Assembly (NCBI GenBank): GCA_051209155.1
Contig: JBPJGB010000001.1
Length of the DNA stretch: 64,000 nucleotides
From: Actomonas sp051209155
GTDB taxonomy: Bacteria; Verrucomicrobiota; Verrucomicrobiia; Opitutales; Opitutaceae
Direction: 5' to 3' (one strand)
Below the pieces are notes generated by a model. It searched no databases, was not told the origin of the DNA, and saw nothing but the letters and a program-made list of their open reading frames with translations. Below, piece by piece: positions 22,674 to 30,252 of the stretch (position 1 is its first letter; each line of letters opens with the position of its first letter). The position numbers were made by a program, and so were the translations under genes.

Positions 22674-23060
22674 AAAAACTGCGGTAGGGGCTCGCGTCGG
22701 CAGGTCTACCTTTGTGCCCGCCCAAGCTCGTCCGGGATGGCGCCATTCAATGTTGACAATGTGACGACATGACCCCGTCCGGGCTCCTTTGGGACTCCCA
22801 TAATGTGGACAGGTGACGACCTGACCCCGTAGCCAGCCCCAAACCTGCGGTGCAAAGTCGTTCCGATCGCAGGGCCTAGCGGAATACCCCGTCCGCATCC
22901 GTCAGCCGACACCATGTTGGCAGGTAACGACCTGACCCGCATCCGGCTCAAGCCGGCCGGCGATTGTTGATAAGTAACGACATGACCCCTTGTCCGGCCT
23001 CTGACCCCTTTTCCGGCCCTGACAAACTACAAAGCCTGGACCCGCTTCCGGCCCTGTCCG
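22674..23060. other. non-coding, repeat-filled left flank of the AT-rich island
   Basis: This 387-base gap has no credible gene. It carries the four structured repeats, then CCGGCCTCTGACCCC-like and CCGGCCCTGAC-like units and the left inverted repeat of the island. Confidence 0.6.
22751..22989. repeat. four structured ~25-bp repeats
   Basis: Four copies of a motif close to TGTTGRYARGTRACGACM then TGACCCC lie at 22751, 22804, 22915 and 22965, spaced 53, 111 and 50 bases apart. The centres form small hairpins whose arms change together: ATGT/ACAT in copy 1, CAGGT/ACCTG in copies 2 and 3. The set borders the AT-richer two-gene unit. Confidence 0.7.
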
Positions 23061-23495
23061 TCACAGGATTGCAAGAGTGCCGAGGACCACTCCGGTTAAT
23101 CCTGAAATTCCGGCAAGCCACGCGAGTATCTCGCATATAAGATTAGATTCGGAGCGGTCTGATTCCTTCTGGATAAAATCTTCCCACTTCATTTCACCGG
23201 ACATTACTTTTGAGCTATCCGTTCTCACCTCAAGATACATTCCCTTTTCCCAGTAAAACATCATCGCGGAGTAGCCAATCAAACAGAGGATTCCGACCGA
23301 GAAGCACATTACTGGCCAAAATATTTCCCACCCGCCGCCTTTCGTGGCAGCAAACGCAAGCACACCACCTAAGCCCGCAGTGTTCATTGCAAAAAGCCAG
23401 TTGAGAATATGGCCTTGAGCCTGTATCGCCGCGTCAAGCCTGTTTGCTTTAAGCTGTTCAATATAATTTCGAATGTAGTCAGGAATTTCGTTCAT
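23061..23495 (-). CDS. small membrane protein paired with HNH nuclease
   Basis: A 144-residue protein with a polar N-terminal helix (residues 1-30) and three hydrophobic segments: about 32-50 (LNWLFAMNTAGLGGVLAFAA), 59-81 (FWPVMCFSVGILCLIGYSAM) and 120-143 (ICEILAWLAGISGLTGVVLG). A charged loop of about 38 residues joins the last two. I do not recognise a family; the layout recalls small membrane effectors of the SLATT type, by shape only. It starts 27 bases after the HNH gene on the same strand, so they form a two-gene operon. Base composition is AT-rich compared with neighbours, pointing to recent transfer. Confidence 0.7.
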   Translation of the reverse strand: MNEIPDYIRNYIEQLKANRLDAAIQAQGHILNWLFAMNTAGLGGVLAFAATKGGGWEIFWPVMCFSVGILCLIGYSAMMFYWEKGMYLEVRTDSSKVMSGEMKWEDFIQKESDRSESNLICEILAWLAGISGLTGVVLGTLAIL

Positions 23496-23522
23496 AGCGA
23501 ATACTGATTATAAATTTGTGCT

Positions 23523-24149
23523 TTAATGTCTCCTCTGTAGGTCGGGTGGAGGCCAACTTTGTTGCTGCGCTAGTTCAAATACGAGTTCCGCTGCCAGCTT
23601 TCGACGAGAGTTTAGGGCATCGGAATAGGCTCGTTGAAGGCGTTTGTCCCATTCGTCGATTTGTTGATTTGGTTTGTTGATTGCTGGATCCAATTTGATG
23701 CTAGAAGTGGCATCGCTGGGGATCACGCAGTAGCTGAGTCGTTTCCTGTAGTATTCACCCATGTGCATTACATTAACGAATTTCAGGAAATCGTTAGCAT
23801 AAGTTGCAGCTCTTTCACGATCGGCGCACTCGTCGGCGTAGATTCGATCAAAGCGTTCGAACAGGATGCGAAACTGCGCTGTTAAAATGATTGGATCCCG
23901 GTAAGTTCTAAAGAACTGCATAATCCGCGAATCAATTGGTTGGGTAGGATTATGTGCATCGCGAACATGGTGGTTCGCGCAGAGGGGGATCAGATTGGAT
24001 TCCACGCTGTTGGAAGGATCTTCATCAATGTGATGCAAATGGTCATAGTCATCACCGCAGATCGCGCACCGGTGCCTATATTCCTTCAAGACGGAATCTC
24101 TGACAGCCTTTGGGATTGCTTTTCTTGATGGCTTCTTACTCGACGGCAT
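23523..24149 (-). CDS. HNH endonuclease
   Basis: A 208-residue protein with an N-terminal HNH nuclease domain. It has a zinc-knuckle pair (C28, C31 in CAICGDDYDHLHHID; C57 with H60 in LCANHH), the catalytic HH at 39-40 and N52. The remaining 140 residues are helical with a charged, unassigned C-terminal part. HNH nucleases cut DNA with a single metal and occur in mobile introns, restriction and phage defence. It heads a two-gene operon with a membrane protein, sits between inverted repeats and is AT-rich relative to the chromosome. Which target it cuts is unknown. Confidence 0.85.
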   Translation of the reverse strand: MPSSKKPSRKAIPKAVRDSVLKEYRHRCAICGDDYDHLHHIDEDPSNSVESNLIPLCANHHVRDAHNPTQPIDSRIMQFFRTYRDPIILTAQFRILFERFDRIYADECADRERAATYANDFLKFVNVMHMGEYYRKRLSYCVIPSDATSSIKLDPAINKPNQQIDEWDKRLQRAYSDALNSRRKLAAELVFELAQQQSWPPPDLQRRH

Positions 24150-24312
24150 AAGCTTTCGATATCAAAGCGTTCCTATTTCGCCATCAGTTTTTGCCTGAAT
24201 GGAAGAAGGGCCGAAACAGTGTCGAGGGGCCGAAACGGGGCAGGCTTTGTAGTCTGTGGTCCAGGCGGTTTGGCGTCGGTCCTACGCGGGAGTTAGCATC
24301 TTGCAGCAAAAT

Positions 24313-24333
24313 GGCGCTCCGAATCGGAGCGCC
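24313..24333. terminator. bidirectional terminator after glnK
   Basis: A near-perfect palindrome GGCGCTCCGA/TCGGAGCGCC with a 1-base centre is preceded by AAAA and followed by TTTT, so it can end transcripts from either side. It lies 35 bases after the glnK stop (minus strand). Confidence 0.8.
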
Positions 24334-24367
24334 TTTTCGACTGATAGGGTTTATGGAGCGACGCGTC

Positions 24368-24706
24368 TTACAACGCTTCGTCGTCGGTTTCGCCGGTGCG
24401 GATGCGGATGGCGGACTCGACCGGAATGACGAAAACTTTGCCGTCGCCGATCTTGCCGGTCTTGGCGCTGCGCACGATGGCGTCGACCGCTTTGCCCACG
24501 AGGTCGTCGGGGATCACGATCTCCAAGGTCGTCTTGGGCAGGAAATCGATGATGTATTCGCTGCCACGGTAGATCTCGGTGTGACCTTTCTGGCGACCAA
24601 AGCCTTTCGACTCGGTCACCGTCATGCCTTGCACGCCGATTTCGTTCAGGGCTTCGCGGACTTCCTCCAGTTTGAAGGGTTTGATGATGGCTTTAACAAG
24701 TTTCAT
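24368..24706 (-). CDS. glnK: nitrogen regulatory protein PII (GlnK, next to amtB)
   Basis: A 112-residue PII signalling protein that senses 2-oxoglutarate, ATP/ADP and usually uridylylation state, and docks on AmtB. The T-loop is intact with Tyr51 in IYRGSEY, the B-loop TGKIGDGKVFV and the C-terminal IRIRTGETDDEAL are standard. It lies 74 bases after amtB on the same strand, the classic amtB-glnK pair. The gap contains an imperfect CTGGT tandem repeat. A second PII copy lies at 27919. Confidence 0.95.
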   Translation of the reverse strand: MKLVKAIIKPFKLEEVREALNEIGVQGMTVTESKGFGRQKGHTEIYRGSEYIIDFLPKTTLEIVIPDDLVGKAVDAIVRSAKTGKIGDGKVFVIPVESAIRIRTGETDDEAL

Positions 24707-24710
24707 AATC

Positions 24711-24766
24711 TGGGAGCTGGTTTGCTGGTGGCTGGATTACTGGTAGCTGGGATCTGGTTACTGGGG
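24711..24766. repeat. CTGGT-type short tandem repeat between amtB and glnK
   Basis: Imperfect units such as GCTGGTTT, GCTGGTGG, CTGGATTA, CTGGTAGCTGG and CTGGTTACTGG repeat at about 7-11 bases through the 74-base gap. It is likely a neutral slippage repeat. It sits where the glnK ribosome-binding site should be. Confidence 0.5.
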
Positions 24767-24780
24767 AGGGGGCAAGAGGC

Positions 24781-26073
24781 TTATTCAAGGTGATAGGCGG
24801 TTTCACCGTGTTCGGCTTGGTCGAGGCCTTGGTGCTCGACTTCCTGGTCGATGCGCAGGCCGACCGTCGCCTTGACGATGGCAATGATGATCAGGGTGCC
24901 GACCGCCGACCAGATGAGCGTGAAGCCGACGGCTTTCACCTGCACGATAAGTTGGCTCACGACGTTCTCAACCCCCGTGCCGCCAAAGGCCGCCGTGCCG
25001 AGCACCGCGACCAGGAGCGAGCCCATGATACCGCCCACGCCGTGCACGGCGAAGACGTCGAGGGCGTCGTCGATTTTCATGCGCTGCTTGATGATGCCGC
25101 ACATAAAGTAACACACGAAGCCGGCGAGGAAACCGATGATCACCGCGCCCATTGGGCCCACGTTGCCCGAGGCGGGCGTGATCGTGGCCATGCCGGCCAC
25201 CATGCCGGTGACGATACCGACCACGCCGGGCTTCCCGGCCTTGAACCACTCGACCGCCATCCAGGTGAGCGCGGCGACCGAGGCGGAGATGTGCGTGACG
25301 AGCATGGTCATGCCCGCCGCGGCGCTGGCGCCGCCCTGGCTGCCGGCGTTGAAGCCGAACCAACCCACCCACAACATGCAGGCGCCCGTGACGACCATGC
25401 CGGGATTGTGGGGCGGGTGCACGCTGCGCGGGAACTCCCGGCGCGGTCCGACGGCCTTGGCCAGCAACAGCGCCGAGATGCCGGCGGTGGCGTGCACCAC
25501 GATGCCGCCCGCGAGATCGAGCGTGCCGGCCTGCTGCATCCAGCCGCCGCCCCACACCCAGTGCGTGACTGGGGTGTAGACGAGGGCCAGCCACAAGGCC
25601 GAGAAGAGCATCATGGCGGAGAATTTCAGGCGCTCCACAAAGGCGCCGACGATCAGGCCCGGCGTGATGATCGCAAAGGTCATCTGGAACATCACAAAGA
25701 CCGTTTCCGGATAGGTGCGGCCATCGAGGCCGTCGATGGTTATGCCCTTGAGGAAGGCGTGCTGCAGGTCGCCGATCCAGCCGTTGCCGCCGGAGAAGGA
25801 CAGGCTGTAGAGCCCGGCCACCCAGAGCACTGACGCGAGCGCGGCGATGGTGAAGCAGTGCATGAGCACCGAGAGCACGTTCTTCACTTTGACCAGACCG
25901 CCATAAAACAAGGCGAGGCCGGGCAGGGTCATGAAGAGCACGAGCACGGTGGAGGTGAGCATCCAGGCGGTGTCGCCGGTATCGGGCGCCGTGGGCGCCT
26001 CTTGGGCGTGAGCCAGGCTCGGCAAGGCAGCCAAGGCGGCGAAGGGAAGTAGTCGAAGCAGGGACAATCGCAT
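24781..26073 (-). CDS. amtB: ammonium transporter AmtB
   Basis: A 430-residue Amt/Rh channel for ammonium. A signal-peptide-like start (LRLLPFAALAALPSLAHAQ) is followed by eleven membrane segments. Recognisable family motifs are FYGGLVKVKNVLSVLMHCF, GGIVVHATAGISALLLA and VFAVHGVGGIMGSLL with the pore histidines. The ATG at 26073 is chosen because it yields the signal peptide; the frame stays open upstream but reads non-conserved sequence. It forms an operon with glnK, and upstream (26184) lies a 15-bp palindrome. Confidence 0.95.
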   Translation of the reverse strand: MRLSLLRLLPFAALAALPSLAHAQEAPTAPDTGDTAWMLTSTVLVLFMTLPGLALFYGGLVKVKNVLSVLMHCFTIAALASVLWVAGLYSLSFSGGNGWIGDLQHAFLKGITIDGLDGRTYPETVFVMFQMTFAIITPGLIVGAFVERLKFSAMMLFSALWLALVYTPVTHWVWGGGWMQQAGTLDLAGGIVVHATAGISALLLAKAVGPRREFPRSVHPPHNPGMVVTGACMLWVGWFGFNAGSQGGASAAAGMTMLVTHISASVAALTWMAVEWFKAGKPGVVGIVTGMVAGMATITPASGNVGPMGAVIIGFLAGFVCYFMCGIIKQRMKIDDALDVFAVHGVGGIMGSLLVAVLGTAAFGGTGVENVVSQLIVQVKAVGFTLIWSAVGTLIIIAIVKATVGLRIDQEVEHQGLDQAEHGETAYHLE

Positions 26074-26183
26074 AAGGCGGGGGGAGCTGGGTTGGGGTAG
26101 GGAAACCGCGGCGGTGGAGTCGAAGGGGGCCACGGCAAACGGATGAGAACAATTAATGCGACACCTCTGGAAAAGCTTAAAAA

Positions 26184-26198
26184 ATGAATCCGATTCAT
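26184..26198. promoter_or_regulatory. 15-bp palindrome upstream of amtB
   Basis: ATGAATC-C-GATTCAT is a perfect 7-bp inverted repeat 111 bases upstream of the amtB start. It is a candidate operator for nitrogen control. No sigma-54 promoter (GG-N10-GC type) was found in this gap by eye. Confidence 0.35.
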
Positions 26199-26334
26199 GT
26201 TCAGGCCCTTCCGTTGACCTGCGGCTGAAGCGCGGCGCCCGCCTCGACTGTGCGGGCGCCATGATGTTGCCCCTGTGCCCCCCGCGGGCGGGTAGAGGGT
26301 TGTCGCAGCGCCGATCATTCGCCGAGCTGGTGGG

Positions 26335-26784
26335 ATGTCCCATCACTTGGCCCAGATCAACGTGGCGCAGGCCAAAGCGCCGCTCGACTCACCGCTGATG
26401 CAGGACTTCGCGGCGCAGCTCGATGCAGTCAACGCGCTGGCGGCGGCCTCGCCGGGTTTCGTCTGGGCCTACACCGATGCCGAGGGCGATGAGACGCAAA
26501 AGCTCGTTTACCCGGATCCGCTCACCTTGGTGAACATGTCGATCTGGACCGATGTGGACGCGCTCAAGACCTACGTTTATCGCGGCCAGCACGGCACGGC
26601 GTTCAAGCGCCGGCAGGATTGGTTCGAGTCCACGGCCGGGCCGAACTACGCGCTCTGGTGGATTCCGGCCGGCACCAAGCCCTCGGTGGCCGAGGGCAAA
26701 CGGCGGCTCGATCTCCTGGCGGCGCACGGCCCGACGGCCGACGCGTTTACCTTTCGCGAGCTCTTTCCCGCGCCGGTGGCGTAG
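26335..26784 (+). CDS. DUF3291-like protein
   Basis: A 149-residue cytoplasmic protein resembling the DUF3291 family, a small ferredoxin-like fold of unknown role. Typical features are LAQINVAQAKAPLDSPLM at the start, FVWAYTDAEGD, MSIWTDVDALKTYVYRG and WWIPAGTKPSVAEGKRRL. It is divergent from amtB and convergent with the membrane protein at 26824; no partner gene suggests a role. Confidence 0.82.
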   Translation: MSHHLAQINVAQAKAPLDSPLMQDFAAQLDAVNALAAASPGFVWAYTDAEGDETQKLVYPDPLTLVNMSIWTDVDALKTYVYRGQHGTAFKRRQDWFESTAGPNYALWWIPAGTKPSVAEGKRRLDLLAAHGPTADAFTFRELFPAPVA

Positions 26785-26796
26785 GCGCACCGCCCT

Positions 26797-26827
26797 CACG
26801 TCGTCCGGAGGTCGACGTCCACCTCAG
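26797..26827. repeat. 31-bp direct repeat, copy 1
   Basis: It is identical to copy 2 at 27831 and reads CACGTCGTCCGGAGGTCGAC at its 5' end. The inner part AGGTCGACGTCCACCT is nearly palindromic. It contains the stop codon of the membrane-protein gene (26824-26826 on the minus strand). Confidence 0.85.
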
Positions 26828-27768
26828 CGCGTGACGGTGGCCGGCCGGCGTCGAACGGCTCGCTTGGTGCGCCGCTGCGGCGACTGTTTCTTGACCGGGG
26901 GGCTTGGCTGCGGTTGCTCCGTGGCCCGCAGCGACCGGTGATGCGCCAACAAGAGGAGCCCCGAGGCGACCAAAGCTTGGAAGACCGCCGTGTGCAGCGC
27001 CGGCGTGATCTTGTCGGGCGGGAAGTGTGCGAGGTAGTGCGTCAGGTCCTCGATTGCGCGGCTGTCGGTGAGCCAGCCGATGGTCTTTTCCTTCCCATCG
27101 GTGACCATGAAGAACACGTGCCACAGGACCTCTTTGATCGCGCCGGCACCGACCGCGATGACGGTGTCGACGACCTTGGCGAGGCCGGAGCCGAGCAGGC
27201 CGATCCAGCCGGTGAGCCCGCTTACGCCTTGGTAATAAAAGACCACATTGAGGAGCAGGGTCGTGGTCGCCGCCGACACGATGCCAATGCGGGCGAGGAA
27301 GGAGAGCAGGCTGCGCCCCGCGCGATGTTGGCGGAGCAGCCCGAGCAAACCGAACACCGTCAGCAGTGGCGGAGCCCAGAGGGTGAAGGTCTCGGCATGA
27401 TTGGTGGCGCCGGCGTGCAGCACCTGCGTGTAGACGCTCGAGCGGATGCCGCTCATGTTGGTGAGGTTGGCGATCGCGGCGGCCCACTCACCGTGCCAGA
27501 GGTTGGCCGGCAGTTCACCGGCGTTGCGCAATGCGGCGTAGAAGACGTTGCCCACCTGCGCTTTGACGTCCCACCACGCCTCAATGCGCAGCGGCGAGCG
27601 GGCGCGCATGGCGTCGACGTAGTGCGTGGCGAGGCCGTAAGCGGCGAGGGTCATGCCCAACAGCACCGAACCGGTCAGAACGCGCGCAGTTCCGCGGGCG
27701 GATTTCCGGATCAGAACCCCCAAAAAACCGGCGGTGCGGCGAAAAATGGACGGGCGTGGACGCTTCAT
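26824..27768 (-). CDS. multi-pass membrane protein of unknown function
   Basis: I do not recognise a family. From the ATG at 27768 it has 314 residues: a basic N-terminus (KRPRPSIFRR), about five hydrophobic segments (residues near 24-42, 115-135, 148-172, 180-212 and 258-282), and a very basic C-terminal tail (QRRTKRAVRRRPATVTR). The chosen start excludes a longer N-terminal reading that runs through the 31-bp repeat at 27831. The gene is bracketed by two identical direct repeats and its stop lies inside one of them. Codon use looks native. Confidence 0.6.
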   Translation of the reverse strand: MKRPRPSIFRRTAGFLGVLIRKSARGTARVLTGSVLLGMTLAAYGLATHYVDAMRARSPLRIEAWWDVKAQVGNVFYAALRNAGELPANLWHGEWAAAIANLTNMSGIRSSVYTQVLHAGATNHAETFTLWAPPLLTVFGLLGLLRQHRAGRSLLSFLARIGIVSAATTTLLLNVVFYYQGVSGLTGWIGLLGSGLAKVVDTVIAVGAGAIKEVLWHVFFMVTDGKEKTIGWLTDSRAIEDLTHYLAHFPPDKITPALHTAVFQALVASGLLLLAHHRSLRATEQPQPSPPVKKQSPQRRTKRAVRRRPATVTR

Positions 27769-27830
27769 GCCGGGGGCATGGACCGACGCCCGGCGAGTTG
27801 GTGCCCGGCGATTCTCGTGCGAGGCGTGTT

Positions 27831-27861
27831 CACGTCGTCCGGAGGTCGACGTCCACCTCAG
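27831..27861. repeat. 31-bp direct repeat, copy 2
   Basis: Identical to and in the same orientation as the copy at 26797, 1034 bases away. It lies between the membrane-protein gene and the second PII gene. Confidence 0.85.
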
Positions 27862-27918
27862 TCGTATGGGGTGGGCGCGGACGTCCCCGACCTCGTTGGC
27901 TCGTTTCACCGCCCCACC

Positions 27919-28257
27919 TCAGAGCGCCGCGCGGTCGGTGTCGCCGGTGCGGATGCGAATGACCTGCTCGACCGGGAGGACAAACACTTTGCCGTCGCCG
28001 ATGCGTCCGGTGGACGCGGTTTCCACGATGGTGCTCACGATGGCCGGGACCCGGTCCGCGGGCGCGACGACTTCGATGATCGTTTTGGGGAGCAGGCCGA
28101 CGAGGTATTCGCTGCCGCGGTAGATCTCCACGTGGCCCTTCTGCCGACCCATGCCCTGGCCATCGGTCACGGTGAGGCCGTGCACCTCGCGGGCTTCCAG
28201 GGCCACCCGCACGTCTTCGAGTTTGAAGGGTTTGATGATGGCTTTGATCAATTTCAT
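27919..28257 (-). CDS. nitrogen regulatory protein PII, second copy
   Basis: A 112-residue PII protein similar to the one at 24368. The T-loop Tyr51 in IYRGSEY and the B-loop TGRIGDGKVFV are intact, and the C-terminal RIRTGDTDRAAL matches. Differences cluster in the middle (LLPKTIIEVVAPADRVPAIV), so it may bind a different partner. The ATG at 28257 is the conserved PII start. It is monocistronic in this context and about 3.2 kb from amtB. Confidence 0.93.
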   Translation of the reverse strand: MKLIKAIIKPFKLEDVRVALEAREVHGLTVTDGQGMGRQKGHVEIYRGSEYLVGLLPKTIIEVVAPADRVPAIVSTIVETASTGRIGDGKVFVLPVEQVIRIRTGDTDRAAL

Positions 28258-28318
28258 GCCGCGCTGCCCCTGACAAAGCACAGGCCGTGCGCGCGGCGCT
28301 GAAATTGAGCGGCTTTCA

Positions 28319-30076
28319 TTAATTTTTTGAATCGGTCCGGTTCAGGATCCAGGTCGAGACGGCTTCGAGCGCGACCGGGCTCATCGTTTCCTCAATGGTG
28401 CCATATTCGTTGAAGGCGCCGGTTTGCGCGGTTTGGAAGAGGTGGTTGAGATTTGGATACGCTTGGATCGTCACGTCTTCGTTACCGCCGGCGGCGAGGC
28501 CTTTGCGGATGCCGGCGAGGTTTTCGGTGGCGGCGACCTGCAGGTCCTTCTCGCCGTTGACCGCGAGCACGGGGCACTGCACCTGCGGCAGGACCTCTGC
28601 CGGATCGTAGTCGAGCAGGGCGACAAACCACGGGTTGGCCATCAGCGCCACCTGCTGCTCGATCGCGCCGTCGGTCATGCCCATGGCGTTGCGTTGCTCC
28701 GGCGTATACCGCTCCACGGCCTCGCCCAGGATGCGGCGAATCTCGGCGCGGGCTTCTTCCGTCGGGCCAAGTCGGCGCACGGTGTCGAAGAGCTGGGCGC
28801 GGATGGCGTGTTGTTGTTGGCGCACCTCGGCATTGATGCCGCTGACGCGCATGAGGTCGTCGCCTTGGCGCTGGAGGAGCTCCTCGGTCGGCACGCCGAC
28901 GCCGGCCAGCATCACGATAAAGGCAACATCCGGTTCACGGCCCGCGATGATCGGCGCATACACGCCGCCCTCACTGTGGCCCAGCAACCCGACGCGCGCC
29001 GGGTCGATTTTGGGCTGGGAGCGCAGGAAGGCCCACGCGGATTCGCCGTCGTTGGCAAAATCCTGATGCGTCGCCGCGGCGAAGTTGCCGGTCGACGCGC
29101 CGAAGCCGCGGTCATCAAAGCGCAGCACGGCGATGCCCTGGCGGGTGAGATGGTCGGCCAAGACGAGAAACGGCCGATGGCCCATGAGGGTTTCGTTGCG
29201 ATCTTGCGGGCCGGAGCCGGTGAGCAGGACCACGGCCGGAAACGGGCCGTCGCCCTCCGGGATCGTGAGCGTGCCGGCGAGGGTGACGTCGGGGGCGCCG
29301 CCGGTGAAGGTGACCTCCTGTTCCTGATACGGATAGGGTTTGCTGGGTTCCTGCGGGCGGTTGAGTTTGGCGGCCTGCGCGAGGCGCCGGAACACCAGCG
29401 GCAGGGTGCCGGGACCTTGCGACCACTTGCCGTCGATCTGGGAACCGTCGGCGGCGAGCGTGCCGACGTAGCGGGCGCCGATCGCGGGCATCGCGAAGCT
29501 GACCGCCTGATCATCGAGCTTGAGGTCGGCGACGGGCAGGCCGTTGGCGCCTTGGTCGAGGCTGTCGAGCGTGGCAGTCAATGCGTCGCCGTCGGCCGTC
29601 ACATTGAGGACGAGACGAAGTTGGGTGGGACCAACCTGCAGCGAGCCCTGCCAGTGGCCGGCGAGGCCTTCGCCGGTCACGCCTTGTGACGGAGTCTCGC
29701 CCTCGACGGCACTGGAGTTGGACTTGCGTTCAAGGGTGAACGGGAAGGACTGTCCGTTTTGGCTGAACGTGCCGCTGATTCGGTCGCCGCTCTCGTCGAA
29801 GGTGCCGGTGAAGACGGGATTGCCCGGAATATTGGGCATGGCAAACGACACGCCTTCGGGGGTGGCGGACACGTCACCGAGCGCGAAACCGCGCAGGCCC
29901 TGCACCGGAATGTCGATGGCGCCGGCGTCGGCCGCTGTAAGGTCGACGCGGATACCGAGCTCCGTGCCGGGCAGTTGGATGGAACCCTCCCAATGGCCGA
30001 CGGGAGCGGCGGCCTGGGCGGCGACGACGGCGAACAGGGCGCCGAAAAGAATTTGGCAGAGGTGACGAAGTTTCAT
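28319..30076 (-). CDS. secreted alpha/beta hydrolase with N-terminal repeat domains
   Basis: A 585-residue exported enzyme. After a signal peptide (LFGALFAVVAAQAAA) come two similar beta-rich units that each open with GHWEGS or GHWQGS and repeat the pattern V-F-T/YVGT (roughly residues 25-130 and 145-245). The catalytic domain follows with GHSEGG as the nucleophile elbow (near residue 370), Asp in the VNGEKDLQV stretch and a His in NLNHLF. This architecture is common in bacterial alpha/beta hydrolases of unknown ester substrate. It faces a divergent lipoprotein gene. Confidence 0.85.
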   Translation of the reverse strand: MKLRHLCQILFGALFAVVAAQAAAPVGHWEGSIQLPGTELGIRVDLTAADAGAIDIPVQGLRGFALGDVSATPEGVSFAMPNIPGNPVFTGTFDESGDRISGTFSQNGQSFPFTLERKSNSSAVEGETPSQGVTGEGLAGHWQGSLQVGPTQLRLVLNVTADGDALTATLDSLDQGANGLPVADLKLDDQAVSFAMPAIGARYVGTLAADGSQIDGKWSQGPGTLPLVFRRLAQAAKLNRPQEPSKPYPYQEQEVTFTGGAPDVTLAGTLTIPEGDGPFPAVVLLTGSGPQDRNETLMGHRPFLVLADHLTRQGIAVLRFDDRGFGASTGNFAAATHQDFANDGESAWAFLRSQPKIDPARVGLLGHSEGGVYAPIIAGREPDVAFIVMLAGVGVPTEELLQRQGDDLMRVSGINAEVRQQQHAIRAQLFDTVRRLGPTEEARAEIRRILGEAVERYTPEQRNAMGMTDGAIEQQVALMANPWFVALLDYDPAEVLPQVQCPVLAVNGEKDLQVAATENLAGIRKGLAAGGNEDVTIQAYPNLNHLFQTAQTGAFNEYGTIEETMSPVALEAVSTWILNRTDSKN

Positions 30077-30252
30077 GGCGAGATGGGGGACGAGCTCTGG
30101 AGCGGGTTGATGTCGCAAGCATCGCACGACCAGCCGGCCGTCGGGTCGAAATTTGGACCAACGGTTCAAATCAAAGACAAAGGGCGCCGCGTTCGGCGCA
30201 GTGGGCAGGGAGGCCTTGCCCGGCCTTCCGCCGCGGTGTAGGGTGGTCGTTC

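Larger units (their letters stand above)
23013..24262. mobile_element. putative 1.25-kb cassette bounded by inverted repeats
   Basis: A 17-base sequence, ACAAACTACAAAGCCTG at 23022-23038, recurs inverted as CAGGCTTTGTAGTCTGT at 24241-24257 with one mismatch, and similarity continues inward through a GGGCCGRAA-containing stretch on both sides. Between them are only two genes, both visibly richer in A and T than everything around. No transposase or integrase is present, so this would be a non-autonomous or decayed element; the boundaries are approximate. Confidence 0.5.

Noticed and set aside
22751..22989. A CRISPR array
   Set aside because: There are only four degenerate copies, spacers are uneven, and no cas gene is present.
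24280..24310. An integron attC site beside the AT-rich unit
   Set aside because: GTTAGC at 24295 resembles part of a core site, but no matching second core or cassette-like fold was found.
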